DNA of 64,000 nt from CAWBBA01 sp963729795 (GTDB taxonomy: Bacteria > Desulfobacterota > Desulfomonilia > Desulfomonilales > Desulfomonilaceae). Below the pieces are notes generated by a model that had not been told where the DNA came from, did not search any database, and saw only the letters and a program-made list of their open reading frames with translations. The DNA is taken from the NCBI GenBank assembly GCA_963729795.1, contig CAVSPC010000033.1, positions 1 through 64,000 on the forward strand, written 5' to 3'. Shown here one piece after another: positions 16,903 through 26,605 of this stretch (position 1 is its first letter; each line of letters starts with the position of its first letter). A program made the translations under genes and the position numbers.

Positions 16903-17784
16903 TCACGTCGCCGGAGGACAGAGCCGAGTAAGACGTGCGGGTTCACCGCATCTGTGGCAGGTTTCTCGGCACGGATCCAGGCGCGCCCTGCAGCGCCCGC
17001 AGAACCTGGGCGCATCGGTTTCCAGGAGTGGCACAGGGAATTGGCATCGAGAGCATCGGACAGAAACTTCCGGTGTGTAAGCGCCGCAGTTAGGGCAGCA
17101 GATCAGCGGCCCCTCCCCCAACGTCGGAAAAGGATGAATCTTCCGAAATTCTTGAATCCTATGGTTCATGAGCCAGCCCATGAACGCCATTAGGGGTATC
17201 AAAGAGAGCATTGCCGTGCCCGGATAGGCCGCCACAAGAAAATTGTAGAATCCATGCAGGCAGGCAGCAATGAGGAACCCTTTTGTTATGGTCAAGAGTT
17301 CTCCCTCTCGCTGAAAACGCGCCAACCCCATCGAATAGCCCCACATTGCGGCGAACATCACATGAGCAGGGGTTGCAAAAACCGCTCTAGGCACAACAAT
17401 GGCCGGCCCAAGCATACCCATGTATATTGTGTTCTCTACTGAAGCAAACCCGAGAGCAGCGGTAGCGGAGTACACGAGTCCGTCGATGGGCTCCCGGAAT
17501 TCGCTGCTCCTATAGACGGAAATCCAGACTGCTGCCAGCTTGAAAAACTCTTCGATCGGGCCGATCAACAAGAAGCTTACTTCTGCAGAGCGTAAGAGCG
17601 TCGGCTGACGAAGTCCGGCGCCAGTGAGATTTTCAACTACAAACGTTGGGATGGTGCAGGCGCACCCCCACAGGAACACGCGAACTATCTTCTCGAAGGA
17701 CCTCATGTTGTTACGCGTCTTCCGATGGAAATACCACAACCATATCAGTCCGGGCACGAGCCCGAGAATCGGAAGAGCCGTCAC
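16903..17784 (-). CDS. PrsW-family intramembrane protease with C-terminal zinc ribbons
   Basis: 293 residues from GTG 17784 (GAGGT 9 nt upstream); a longer frame to 18003 lacks family similarity in front. The hydrophobic core has several membrane helices. PrsW motifs are visible: IGPIEEFFKLAAV (EExxK), GFASVENTIY, TPAHVMFAAMWGY and LHGFYNF. PrsW in Bacillus cleaves an anti-sigma factor within the membrane. After the last helix there is an unusual soluble tail with four CxxC pairs (CCPNC, CSRC, CGRC, CHRC), suggesting two zinc ribbons. The substrate is unknown. The gene diverges from the ABC ATPase. Confidence 0.8.
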   Translation of the reverse strand: MTALPILGLVPGLIWLWYFHRKTRNNMRSFEKIVRVFLWGCACTIPTFVVENLTGAGLRQPTLLRSAEVSFLLIGPIEEFFKLAAVWISVYRSSEFREPIDGLVYSATAALGFASVENTIYMGMLGPAIVVPRAVFATPAHVMFAAMWGYSMGLARFQREGELLTITKGFLIAACLHGFYNFLVAAYPGTAMLSLIPLMAFMGWLMNHRIQEFRKIHPFPTLGEGPLICCPNCGAYTPEVSVRCSRCQFPVPLLETDAPRFCGRCRARLDPCRETCHRCGEPARLTRLCPPAT

Positions 17785-17993
17785 AAGATGATTACCTCGG
17801 AATTGACATTGTTGACCCTGGACCGTATAACACAGTGCCAGGAAAGAGCCAAGTCTTCGCGGAATCGCGATATGTAGGCGAGTTGCGAGACCTCTCAAAG
17901 CTTGCATGGCCATGGTGAGGAGAGCGAACCGACGGACTCCGTAGTGGAGCCGGCGGCCGTGCATTTCACCGGCCCACAATTTCAGAAATTCGT

Positions 17994-19061
17994 ATGAACG
18001 CATCTGCCGTCCAATATCAATCTATGTGTTCTCCAGACGACCAACTCGTTAGAGTGGAGGGTTTGGTAAAGTATTTTCCTGTCAAAGGTAGCTTCTTTCA
18101 GAGAGAAGACCTCGAGGTCCACGCTGTGGATGGCGTTGACCTTGAGATTTGCAGAGCTGAAACTCTGGGGCTGGTCGGTGAAACCGGTTGCGGCAAGACA
18201 ACGCTGGGAAGGCTGATACTGAGGCTGGAAAAGCCGACTTCGGGGCGTGTTCTGTTCGAGGGTGAGGATATAAGTTTCGCCGGACGATCTGCGATGAGAC
18301 TGGTGCGGCGCAAGTTGCAGGTCATCTTTCAAGACCCGTATTCGTCGCTGAACCCGCGAAGGACAGTCGAAGACATTATCATGGAGCCCTTGATCATCCA
18401 TCGGATAGGAACCCCTTCTCAACGACGTGAGAAGGTCCAGGCCCTAATGAATGAAGTAGGTCTGAGGGCCGAGTACTTGAAACGCTATCCACACGAATTC
18501 TCGGGAGGACAGAGGCAGCGAATCGGCATCGCGAGAGCGCTGGCACTGAATCCCAGCCTGATCATCGCGGACGAACCCGTATCCGCCTTAGATGTATCGA
18601 TCCGTTCGCAGGTGTTGAATCTAATGGAGGACTTGCAGGAAAAGTACGGCCTGACCTACTTGTTTATTTCTCACGACCTCTCCGTGGTGGAGCACATCTC
18701 GGACCGGGTCGCTGTAATGTACCTGGGGAAAATTGTGGAGATAGGATCGAAAGCGGATATTTACGCGCGGCCGTTGCACCCGTATACCGAAGCATTACTC
18801 AGTGCGGTCCCTATTCCCGATCCGAAATCACGACGGAAAAGAATAATTTTGGAGGGCGATGTGCCGAGCCCCATCGATCCGCCAGCCGGCTGCCGTTTCC
18901 ACCCCCGTTGCTGGCTAAGGATTCCGGTGTGCACAGCGGTAGTACCTCCCTTGCAGGAGGTCGGGGGCGGCCACGCGGCTGCCTGCCACGTCCGAGCGCC
19001 GGCTTTCCCGGAAAATGAGCTTGAAGCCATGATGCCGCCGGCAATTCGGCCTACTTGTTGA
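17994..19061 (+). CDS. Oligopeptide/dipeptide ABC transporter ATPase (OppF/DppF type)
   Basis: 355 residues. Walker A is LVGETGCGKTTLGR, the Q-loop region is IFQDPYSSLNPR, the signature is FSGGQRQRIGIARAL, and Walker B is LIIADEPVSALD with the H-loop SHDLSV. The tail PSPIDPPAGCRFHPRC is the oligopeptide-transporter C-terminal domain typical of OppF. It would energise uptake of peptides or nickel-like solutes. Neither the partner ATPase, the permeases nor a binding protein is adjacent, so the rest of the transporter must lie elsewhere. Confidence 0.88.
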   Translation: MNASAVQYQSMCSPDDQLVRVEGLVKYFPVKGSFFQREDLEVHAVDGVDLEICRAETLGLVGETGCGKTTLGRLILRLEKPTSGRVLFEGEDISFAGRSAMRLVRRKLQVIFQDPYSSLNPRRTVEDIIMEPLIIHRIGTPSQRREKVQALMNEVGLRAEYLKRYPHEFSGGQRQRIGIARALALNPSLIIADEPVSALDVSIRSQVLNLMEDLQEKYGLTYLFISHDLSVVEHISDRVAVMYLGKIVEIGSKADIYARPLHPYTEALLSAVPIPDPKSRRKRIILEGDVPSPIDPPAGCRFHPRCWLRIPVCTAVVPPLQEVGGGHAAACHVRAPAFPENELEAMMPPAIRPTC

Positions 19062-19088
19062 ATTTTTGTGCCACACTCGCGCAATTTC

Positions 19089-19901
19089 CTAAGAATTACC
19101 GGTGCCTCCATTCAAGCCGATTACTTGCATCAGCCATTGGAGCGATTCCAAACGCGGGCGCCACTCTTCCTCTATGATGGGAGCACACTGTTCAATCCCG
19201 AACTTCCCTGTGAAAAGCCCGGTAGCGAATTCCATGCAGTTTTGTTTGCCACAGCGCTTGCAGTCAGTGGACGGAAGTCGCTTGAAGATTTCGATGGCTC
19301 CGATTCCCTGACGACGTTGTTTCTCAGGCTCCAGGTTGGATCGCGAGTCCCAGGCTGAAATCACGAGATCGACGAAAGACCGCAGCATTATCCACGCGTC
19401 CAGGAGGTCGTCTGCCCTGCAAATCACGAAGCGTTCCGGTGAAATAACCAGCAACCTGTGCTCCTCTTCAAACGCGAGGACCGGGACGTCAAACCTGTAT
19501 GATCCACCCCTTATGAGTCTTGCCATCAACGGTATTAACAGGGCCAAACTCTTCCCTGGAATCACCTCGACTCTTAGTTTGAGAGGATCGGTGAGACTTG
19601 GGCGGACAGTTGAGACTGCCAGGGTCCCTAGGGCTTCAGTCCACTTGCTGTTCGGCGGAGAGGCTTTAAGTATCTCTTTAGCCGCTGGACGGTAGGGAAT
19701 AACGCCGCTGACAGCGACGTCTGCTTGCCTGAGTTCGTCAGCCAGTGACTTTGGCCCTCCGCTATCTATAACTGTGGGCGCAACCAGCCCAAGGCAAAAC
19801 CTGGGCGGTTGGACCACTAATGCGGTCACTCCCATCGAGTCAATGTACTTCCGGCTATTTTCGAACGATGCCTGATCGGGGAAGATAATTACTTTGGCCA
19901 T
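19089..19901 (-). CDS. 4Fe-4S domain protein of unknown role
   Basis: 270 residues from ATG 19901; the frame continues to ATG 20033 but neither start has a clear ribosome site. The C-terminus has the motif LPSTDCKRCGKQNCMEFA with a further FGIEQC, a 4Fe-4S arrangement like that of corrinoid/CODH-linked and RnfB-type domains. The N-terminal part (VIIFPDQASFENSRKYIDSMG, then VVQPPRFCLGLVAPT) faintly resembles DUF3343-type sulfur/selenium carrier proteins. The middle has no recognised domain. It probably works in electron transfer or cofactor handling, but no partner is nearby. Confidence 0.6.
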   Translation of the reverse strand: MAKVIIFPDQASFENSRKYIDSMGVTALVVQPPRFCLGLVAPTVIDSGGPKSLADELRQADVAVSGVIPYRPAAKEILKASPPNSKWTEALGTLAVSTVRPSLTDPLKLRVEVIPGKSLALLIPLMARLIRGGSYRFDVPVLAFEEEHRLLVISPERFVICRADDLLDAWIMLRSFVDLVISAWDSRSNLEPEKQRRQGIGAIEIFKRLPSTDCKRCGKQNCMEFATGLFTGKFGIEQCAPIIEEEWRPRLESLQWLMQVIGLNGGTGNS

Positions 19902-20133
19902 GCCGACAAGAAACACCAATGATCGCTTGAAGTCAATGGAAAGTAATGACCGCAATAGTTCACCGCGGCGAACAAAGAGACCGCTGAGATAGACATTGGA
20001 GATTGGCAGTGGTATATCCTTGTCCTGCAACATGCTGATAACTGCCGACGGGTGCCGGTCGCCGATTGGGGGTTCCTATCTGACGCTTCACGTCAATGTG
20101 TTTCCGTTGAAGTATGAGATCAAGGAGTAAGGG

Positions 20134-21426
20134 GTGATTCGATCGTCTGAGGAAATCCTGTTCGGACATCCGAAGGGACTCTTCATACTGTTCTTGACTG
20201 AGATGTGGGAACGATTTTCCTTTTACGGCATGAGAGCCCTCCTCGTGTACTACATGATCAAGCAGCTCATGTTCTCTCAGCCGGAAGCTTCTCAGATTTA
20301 TGGACTGTACACTGGCCTTGTTTACTTTACACCTCTCTTCGGCGGCATTTTGGCTGATCGTGTCCTCGGACAACGTAGGACGGTGATCATTGGCGGGGTG
20401 TTAATGGCAATCGGCCATTTCTTACTGGCTTACCAATCAATGTTCTTTCCCGCTCTTTTGTTTTTGATTCTGGGAAATGGCGCATTTAAGCCGAACATTT
20501 CGACGCAAGTGGGCAGCCTTTATCCTCCCGGAGATCCACGTAGAGACAGAGCTTTTAGCATATTCTATGCCGGCATCAACTTGGGCGCCTTTTTTTCTCC
20601 GCTGGTTTGCGGCACATTAGGCGAACTCTATGGATGGCATTATGGATTTTCGGCGGCGGGAATAGGCATGGTCATCGGACTCACGATCTATCTTTTCGGG
20701 CAGCGCTGGCTTGCGCCCGACCTCTTGACTGAAAAAGGACTTGAAGGGGAAAAGGCGACAGCCCCTCTTACCGCACAAGAAAAAAACAAAGTCTGGAGTT
20801 TAATTGCAATATGTCTGTTTAGTGCGGCCTTCTGGGCGGCTTATGAACAACAGGGCAATACAGTTGCGCTTTGGGCCGACGCGGACACTAACCGGTATCT
20901 CCTTGGTTGGGTGATTCCCGCGTCATGGTTTCAGTCTGTCAACCCGGCCCTGATAATTCTCGGAACACCTCTGATTACGTCTCTTTGGGCATGGCAGTCC
21001 AGAAAACAGAAGGAACCGTCAGCAGTCGCAAAGATGGCCTTTGGCTGTTTCCTGCTTGCATGCGGTTTCCTACTCATGATCCCTGCAGCCAGACTGTACT
21101 CCTTGGGCGGGAAACCCGTCAGCATGCTGTGGCTGGTTCTCTTCAATCTGTTCGTGACTGCCGGAGAGTTGTACCTTTCGCCGGTCGGACTCTCGCTTGT
21201 AACCAAACTATCGCCTCCCCGCATGGTCTCCATGATGATGGGAGTTTGGTTCTCGTCGGCATTTATCGGGAATTACGCAGCGGGTTTCTTGGGCCGTTAC
21301 TGGGAAAAAATGCCTAAAGACGTCTTCTTCCTGATGATCGCCGCTGTAAGCTTTTCCGCGGGATTGGCTATCATGATGCTCCAGCAGCGCCTGAAGCGTA
21401 CCATCGGATCTCCGGACAGCGTGTAG
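20134..21426 (+). CDS. POT/PTR-family proton-dependent peptide transporter
   Basis: 430 residues from GTG 20134, with AAGGAG upstream. The family signature EMWERFSFYGMRALLVYYM (ExxERFxxYG) is at the N-terminus, then DRVLGQRRTVIIGG and GNGAFKPNISTQVG. About 12 hydrophobic segments are visible. The family imports di- and tripeptides with protons at the cytoplasmic membrane. The SPVGLSLVTKLSPPRM motif near the C-terminus is also typical. It stands alone. Confidence 0.88.
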   Translation: MIRSSEEILFGHPKGLFILFLTEMWERFSFYGMRALLVYYMIKQLMFSQPEASQIYGLYTGLVYFTPLFGGILADRVLGQRRTVIIGGVLMAIGHFLLAYQSMFFPALLFLILGNGAFKPNISTQVGSLYPPGDPRRDRAFSIFYAGINLGAFFSPLVCGTLGELYGWHYGFSAAGIGMVIGLTIYLFGQRWLAPDLLTEKGLEGEKATAPLTAQEKNKVWSLIAICLFSAAFWAAYEQQGNTVALWADADTNRYLLGWVIPASWFQSVNPALIILGTPLITSLWAWQSRKQKEPSAVAKMAFGCFLLACGFLLMIPAARLYSLGGKPVSMLWLVLFNLFVTAGELYLSPVGLSLVTKLSPPRMVSMMMGVWFSSAFIGNYAAGFLGRYWEKMPKDVFFLMIAAVSFSAGLAIMMLQQRLKRTIGSPDSV

Positions 21427-21616
21427 GCCTCGGCCGACGTCTGTCGGTAGATTTCCCAACAGCACGCGCGGGATGAGAGCGGAAACAGGCGAGACATGCC
21501 CTAACGTCTTGCAAAAGAGGGGGAAGTATGGTTTGGATAATGGCTATCCACTCTTGGGCTAGTGCCACAGAAGCACCTGACATTCTTCCCGGCCGGAGAG
21601 TCAAACTGGGACATCT

Positions 21617-23056
21617 ATGCAAGATTTCAAAGAATTGATCTATTCGATAAGTGCGATCAACATATTGGATATTGCGATCATCGCATCTCTTATCTATTTT
21701 GTGCTGGCTTGGCTCCAAGGTACCCGCGCATTCCAAATCCTGGCAACTCTTCTCGGCATCGGCCTGACCTATTTGGCGGCTTCCGCTTATGGGTTGGTAC
21801 TCACCTCTGTTTTGTTCCAATATTTGTGGGCCGCAATTATCGTTGTACTCGTCATAGTGTTCCAGCCCGAAATAAGAGAAATGCTTGATAGGGCCTCGCC
21901 GATACGCTATTTGAGCGGACGTCAGCCTGACGATGTTAAGCCTGTCATAATTGATGAGATGGTCAGAGCGGTAGCGGAGCTTGCCCGTTTGAAGATCGGG
22001 GCGCTGATAGTATTTCAGCGGTTCGAGAGGCTCGACAAGACCATTTTGAAGGGGAGACTTCTTGATAGCCTCATCTCTGCCGAAGCTCTGGTAATGATTT
22101 TTCAAAAAGGTTCCCCGCTTCACGATGGAGCAGTGCTCATATCACGCGACAGAATCAAAGCTGCCAGTTGCGTGCTCCCGCTATCGCAAAAAGAGGACCT
22201 TAGCTCCCATTATGGTACCAGACACCGGGCAGCACTGGGTCTTACTGAAAAGTCCGACGCTGTCTGTGTGGTAGTGTCCGAGGAACGAGGCGAAGTTTCC
22301 CTGGTCGATGGAAAGGAGATTACTAATTACAAAAAAAAGGGGGAATTCCGGCAAGCACTTGAACGCCGCTTGGTGCTCGGGGAGGCGTCGACGGAAGAAA
22401 CGACCACCGACCCGAGGCGGAGCTGGATCACCTCTAACTGGGGCTTGAAAATGCTTGCCCTGGGTACCGCCGTCTTCCTATGGTTTGTAGTCGTCGGTCC
22501 GCGGCACTCGGAAGTCGGAATGTCTGTGCCCATACAGTATACTAATCTGCCGCCTACAATGGAAATCACAGGAACATGGATGGATCGCATCGACGTCATG
22601 ATTAGAGGTTCCGGCGCGGGGCTGGCCAACTTGACACCCGGATCTGTGAGGGCGCTTGTAGATCTGAGCGGAGTCCTGCCCGGCCTGAACTATTTCAGGA
22701 TAACCAACAAGAATCTGTTGGTTCCTCCGGGGATCGCCGTATCACAGATCCGCCCTTCTGACCTCCATCTCAACATAGAGGCCGCCTCCACGAAGAATAT
22801 CGGCGTGGTTCCGACGCTGGCCGGAGCCTTGCCGGAAAACACAAAAGTTACCGTTACCCCCTCTGAAGTTCGCATAACGGCAGCGCAAGGCGATCTCAAA
22901 AAAGTTACATCCATAACCACTGAACCGATAACAGTGTCCGAATTGATCGCGAAGAAGAAAATCGTGACCCACGTAGTAGTGAGGCCAGACGGACTGAAGA
23001 TAGACTCGATCGAGCCTGTTCAGGTGACTGTTAACCTTGCGGAGGAACGACCTTGA
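21617..23056 (+). CDS. Diadenylate cyclase fused to YbbR (CdaR-like) domains
   Basis: 479 residues. Residues 1-85 have three membrane helices. Residues 90-250 are the DAC domain with PLHDGAVLI (DGA motif) and YGTRHRAALG (RHR motif), both needed to make c-di-AMP from two ATP. After a linker, a fourth hydrophobic segment (NWGLKMLALGTAVFLWFVVV) leads into two YbbR-like extracytoplasmic domains (about 300-475). In Firmicutes cyclase and regulator are separate neighbouring genes, cdaA and cdaR; here they form one polypeptide. MreB follows after 39 bp, so second messenger and cell wall shape may be linked. The domain assignment is firm; the control logic is inference. Confidence 0.85.
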   Translation: MQDFKELIYSISAINILDIAIIASLIYFVLAWLQGTRAFQILATLLGIGLTYLAASAYGLVLTSVLFQYLWAAIIVVLVIVFQPEIREMLDRASPIRYLSGRQPDDVKPVIIDEMVRAVAELARLKIGALIVFQRFERLDKTILKGRLLDSLISAEALVMIFQKGSPLHDGAVLISRDRIKAASCVLPLSQKEDLSSHYGTRHRAALGLTEKSDAVCVVVSEERGEVSLVDGKEITNYKKKGEFRQALERRLVLGEASTEETTTDPRRSWITSNWGLKMLALGTAVFLWFVVVGPRHSEVGMSVPIQYTNLPPTMEITGTWMDRIDVMIRGSGAGLANLTPGSVRALVDLSGVLPGLNYFRITNKNLLVPPGIAVSQIRPSDLHLNIEAASTKNIGVVPTLAGALPENTKVTVTPSEVRITAAQGDLKKVTSITTEPITVSELIAKKKIVTHVVVRPDGLKIDSIEPVQVTVNLAEERP

Positions 23057-23095
23057 ATGTGATGGAGCAAACTGCCACATGATCGGGGATTGTCC

Positions 23096-24148
23096 ATGAG
23101 TGACCGCCCGGGTAAACTCGCGGGCCTGCTCGACTTTGTGGGGCGGACGTTCAGAGTAGACCTTGCAATGGACCTGGGAACCGCCAATACCCTCATTTAT
23201 GCCAAGGGGAAAGGCATAGTCGTAAACGAACCATCTCTGATAGCAATTGACACTCGCACGGATAAGGCCGCGGCTATTGGAAAGCAGGCACGAGAGTATG
23301 TTGGACGCGGCCCGACATATATTAGGACGGAGAGGCCCCTTCGAAACGGGGTCATCGCAGATTTTGATGCGGCCATGTCCATGATAAAAGGGTTCTTGGC
23401 CAAGGCATTTACACCGCGATTTTGGATACGTCCGCGCATTGTGATTGGCGTGCCTTCAGGAATCACCCAGGTAGAAAGGAGAGCCGTAAAGAACTCCGCG
23501 TACGAGGCCGGAGCCAACCGAGTGTATCTTGTGGAGGAACCCATGGCCGCGGCACTTGGAGCCGGCCTGGACGTGGATCTTCCTGTTGGAAATCTGATCG
23601 TGGATATTGGCGGCGGTACGACGGAGGTGGCGGTCCTTTCCCTGTACTCCACGGCGTATTCAGAATCAATTCGGGTGGCGGGCGACGAAATGGATGAAGC
23701 TATCGTGCGCTATCTTCAGCGAAACATGCATCTTGAGATAACTCCCACCCTCGCTGAAAGGATCAAGATCAGAATAGGCAGTGCGGTTAGAACCAATGGA
23801 ACTCCGACGATGACTGTCACAGGCAAGGAACTTGGCCGCGGGGGACCTCGAACGGTGAGCCTCACCTCGTCCGATGTCAGCGAGGCACTCGAGGAACCCG
23901 TGGACGCCATTCTGGACACGATTCGTCGGGCTTTGGAGAACGCTCCGCCTGCCCTGCTCGCAGACGTCGAGGAACGGGGTCTGACTTTGACGGGGGGTGG
24001 GGCACTTCTGGCCGGCTTGGACGGCCTCATAGCTAAAATGACTGGAATCCCTGCTCATCTGGCGGATGATCCCCTGACGTCGGTTGTCAGAGGCTGCGGA
24101 ATGGTAATCGAAGACCCTGTACGCTGGGAAGGAACCTTAGTGGGTTGA
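23096..24148 (+). CDS. mreB: Rod shape-determining actin-like protein MreB
   Basis: 350 residues from ATG 23096 behind GGGGA; a TTG lies 6 nt earlier. Actin-fold motifs are clear: DLAMDLGTANTLIY (phosphate 1), LVEEPMAAALGAG and LIVDIGGGTTEVAVLS (phosphate 2), and LTLTGGGALLAGLDGLI (adenosine). MreB polymers guide sidewall peptidoglycan synthesis under the membrane. Unlike in many genomes, mreC/mreD do not follow; the next gene is an AsnC-type protein 150 bp away. It probably shares a transcript with the diadenylate cyclase fusion. Confidence 0.9.
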   Translation: MSDRPGKLAGLLDFVGRTFRVDLAMDLGTANTLIYAKGKGIVVNEPSLIAIDTRTDKAAAIGKQAREYVGRGPTYIRTERPLRNGVIADFDAAMSMIKGFLAKAFTPRFWIRPRIVIGVPSGITQVERRAVKNSAYEAGANRVYLVEEPMAAALGAGLDVDLPVGNLIVDIGGGTTEVAVLSLYSTAYSESIRVAGDEMDEAIVRYLQRNMHLEITPTLAERIKIRIGSAVRTNGTPTMTVTGKELGRGGPRTVSLTSSDVSEALEEPVDAILDTIRRALENAPPALLADVEERGLTLTGGGALLAGLDGLIAKMTGIPAHLADDPLTSVVRGCGMVIEDPVRWEGTLVG

Positions 24149-24298
24149 CTTTATTCCGATTGGCTTTCTAGCAAGTGATACAAGTTACCGATCAACCGGT
24201 AAATACAGCACGCATCTGACAAAGCCTCCCGCTGGACGCAGGGCGAACTGGACAATATGCTGGTAACATGTTTCGACAAAATGGAAAAAAGGGCAGCC

Positions 24299-24742
24299 AT
24301 GGACTCACGAGATCGAGAATTGCTCAATTTGATTCAGGCAGAGTTCCCCGTTGAGCCGCATCCTTACATGGTCCTCGCTGAAAAGCTTGGCATGGATCAA
24401 GAGGAAGTCCTGGCCCGAATCGCCAATTTGAAAAGACAGGGCATAATCAGACGAATCGGCGCTTCCATCAATTCCAGGCGAGTCGGCTTCGTGAGCACTC
24501 TCTTGGCCGCTCAAGTGCCTGAGGAGAAGTTTGAATCATTTGTGCAGACGGTCAACTCATGCCCGGGGGTTACCCACAACTACGAAAGAAAACACACGTA
24601 TAATGTGTGGTTCACGCTTATTGCACCCTCTCAGACTGAAAAGGAACGCATCATTCGGGGACTGATCGAAAGAACAGGCATTGAAATCCTGGAACTCCCT
24701 GCAACCAGGATCTTCAAAATCAGAGTGGATTTCAAATTCTAA
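24299..24742 (+). CDS. AsnC/Lrp-type siroheme decarboxylase subunit (AhbA/AhbB-like)
   Basis: 147 residues from ATG 24299 behind AAGGG; earlier in-frame starts exist at 24257 and 24281. An N-terminal winged helix (LLNLIQAEFPVEPHPYMVLAEKLG) is followed by the AsnC-like fold with THNYERKHTYNVWFTL. This NYERxHxYNVWF block is the signature of NirD/AhbA siroheme decarboxylases, which convert siroheme to didecarboxysiroheme in the haem route of sulfate reducers. Functional enzymes usually need a partner subunit (AhbB), and none is adjacent. Its stop overlaps the convergent stop of the next gene by 4 nt. Confidence 0.8.
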   Translation: MDSRDRELLNLIQAEFPVEPHPYMVLAEKLGMDQEEVLARIANLKRQGIIRRIGASINSRRVGFVSTLLAAQVPEEKFESFVQTVNSCPGVTHNYERKHTYNVWFTLIAPSQTEKERIIRGLIERTGIEILELPATRIFKIRVDFKF

Positions 24743-25875
24743 GGATGGGATGGCGTGGCCAACTGGGCCGTTCTTTGCTTGCTCGCGGCCTTAAGTGATT
24801 TTCGAAATTGACGTTCCATCTGATCGACGCCAGACATAACGCCCGTTTCCGGATCATCCAGAAGCGACAGCTTCATCTCATCAAGATATGAATAAATGCT
24901 TTGTCTGAGAATGGGCTTATTTTCCTCGACGGTACTTGCATGATCCCATACATCCCAGATGATGACCCCAACGCCGACAATCGGCCCCAAGAACTTTCCC
25001 CCAACTTTTGCAGCCACCTTTCCACCGGTCTTGGCAGCAAGCTTGCCCATAGTCTTGGCCGCTATTTTTTCCCCGAGATTCGATCCGATGCCTGCGAGAG
25101 CCTTACCTTCAAATGCTCCGATGACTTTGCCTGCAAGGACCACTGTGCCCGCAGCCGTAGAGGCATACAATGCCTTGAGGGTGATAGGAACATTCCTTCC
25201 GCCCTCTATGATGGACGACTGTTGTGAAATGTCGGCGATGTAGTTTTGCCAAACGGCGGGAGTCACATTGTATCGTTTTGGAATTTGGGCCACGAACGAT
25301 CGCAGGTTATGCAAGTAACGTTCAAGAGTTGCGGCCTGAATACGCTCGAGTTGCATTTGGGATGTTTGAGGCTGAAGGACCCGGGATGCAAACTGTGACT
25401 GAAATTCCTCGGTACTCTCTTCCGCTGCTGTAGGTTGGTTGGAATCCACCCAGTGTATCGCGCCGTAATAGAGTGCTTTTGCTCCCCGTATCTGAGTATT
25501 CCAATAGCTGAAATACCAGTCCAGGAAATCGTTATCGACACGCTCCTTCAATCCCTTTTCCCACTTATCGAGTTGTGAGAGCGCGTATTGTCGGGCGTCT
25601 ATTCGAGCGTTATTCAGGGCTTCTTCCACCGCTTTGTCCAGCTTAGTGTAAACGGGTGGGACGGGACGAGATTCTTTCTTGGTGGGGTTTCTCTGCCCAG
25701 TCAGACTTCCAGCCCACTTCCCGCTCAAGAACAAATGATACCCCAGACCTGCGATGATGATGAACGCTACGATAGACCAGATGAGCAAGCTAGCGGCTTT
25801 AATGAGCTGGGTTATTGCCGACAGTCGGCCGGCCTTTTCGACGTCTTTCGGACAAGTAGTCTTTTCGTCCATCAC
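24739..25875 (-). CDS. Hypothetical membrane protein with glycine/alanine repeat segment
   Basis: 378 residues. One membrane helix lies at about 25-50 (ASLLIWSIVAFIIIAGLGYH). The middle is a soluble helical domain with many Gln and Trp. Residues 250-310 form a Gly-Ala-Lys repeated stretch (EKIAAKTMGKLAAKTGGKVAAKVGG) and a second hydrophobic segment (GPIVGVGVIIWDVWDH). Glycine-zipper-like segments of this kind occur in membrane-inserting proteins, but no family is recognised. A second ATG follows the first directly. Confidence 0.6.
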   Translation of the reverse strand: MMDEKTTCPKDVEKAGRLSAITQLIKAASLLIWSIVAFIIIAGLGYHLFLSGKWAGSLTGQRNPTKKESRPVPPVYTKLDKAVEEALNNARIDARQYALSQLDKWEKGLKERVDNDFLDWYFSYWNTQIRGAKALYYGAIHWVDSNQPTAAEESTEEFQSQFASRVLQPQTSQMQLERIQAATLERYLHNLRSFVAQIPKRYNVTPAVWQNYIADISQQSSIIEGGRNVPITLKALYASTAAGTVVLAGKVIGAFEGKALAGIGSNLGEKIAAKTMGKLAAKTGGKVAAKVGGKFLGPIVGVGVIIWDVWDHASTVEENKPILRQSIYSYLDEMKLSLLDDPETGVMSGVDQMERQFRKSLKAASKQRTAQLATPSHP

Positions 25876-25900
25876 CGGTCCCCTATTTGATGGCGGGCTG

Positions 25901-26600
25901 TTACGTCTTGCGGCCGGAAGCAGTGCGGATGAGGTCTAGGAAGTTAACATAAACAGCTTGAGCATTGCGTTCCAGGTCGTTTCGGATTTCACTAAAACGA
26001 TCCATCACATCCGATATTTTAACCTCTTGAGAGTCTCCGAACCAGTCAGAGAGGATTTGTTCAGTCACCTCGAGATGGAACTGCAGTCCGAGGGCGTTTC
26101 TGTAACGGAAAGCCTGGTGAGGGCAATCCGTGGAGGCCGCCAGCAAGATCCCGTTCCGCGGGAACTTGGAACATGTCTCCATGCCACTGGAGCACTTCCA
26201 GTGCGGCTGGAAGGCCTTTGAACATAGGATCTTCCTTGCCGCGGTCCGTCAGGGTCACCCGGCTCCACCCCACCTCCTTTTTGGGAGACTTCGTCACAAG
26301 CGCGCCCGCGGCTTTTGCAATCATCTGGGCGCCAAGGCAGATTCCCAGCGCCGGCACCTCCGCTTCCATAGCCCGCTTAAGAAACGCGGTCTCCTCTTTG
26401 AGGAATGGGTATCGATCCTCCTCATAGACATTCATGGGGCCGCCCATGGAAATCACGGCATCAATTCCGCGGAAGTCCTGAGGAAGACGATCCCCTGCAT
26501 AAAAGCGGACCGTACGAGTTTCGGCTCCTGCCGACTCTAAAAAAGGACCCAGAGATCCGGGGCCCTCTGATTCAACATGCTCGATCACAATTATTTTCAT
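25901..26600 (-). pseudogene. Class I glutamine amidotransferase (GMP synthase-like), frameshifted
   Basis: The first frame (26600 to about 26130) gives a normal GATase start with the nucleophile in ALGICLGAQMIAKAAGA and then LQWHGDMFQVPAERD. The reading then switches to another frame, which continues LLAASTDCPHQAFRYRNALGLQFHLEVTEQI with the catalytic His-Glu. Together they make one protein of about 233 residues. A one-base indel near 26130-26150 breaks it; it is either a recent mutation or a sequence error. The start lies 5 nt after the nadE stop, and the SD overlaps that stop, so it is coupled to nadE. Relatives deglutamylate or amidate small molecules. Confidence 0.75.
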
Positions 26601-26605
26601 CTATG

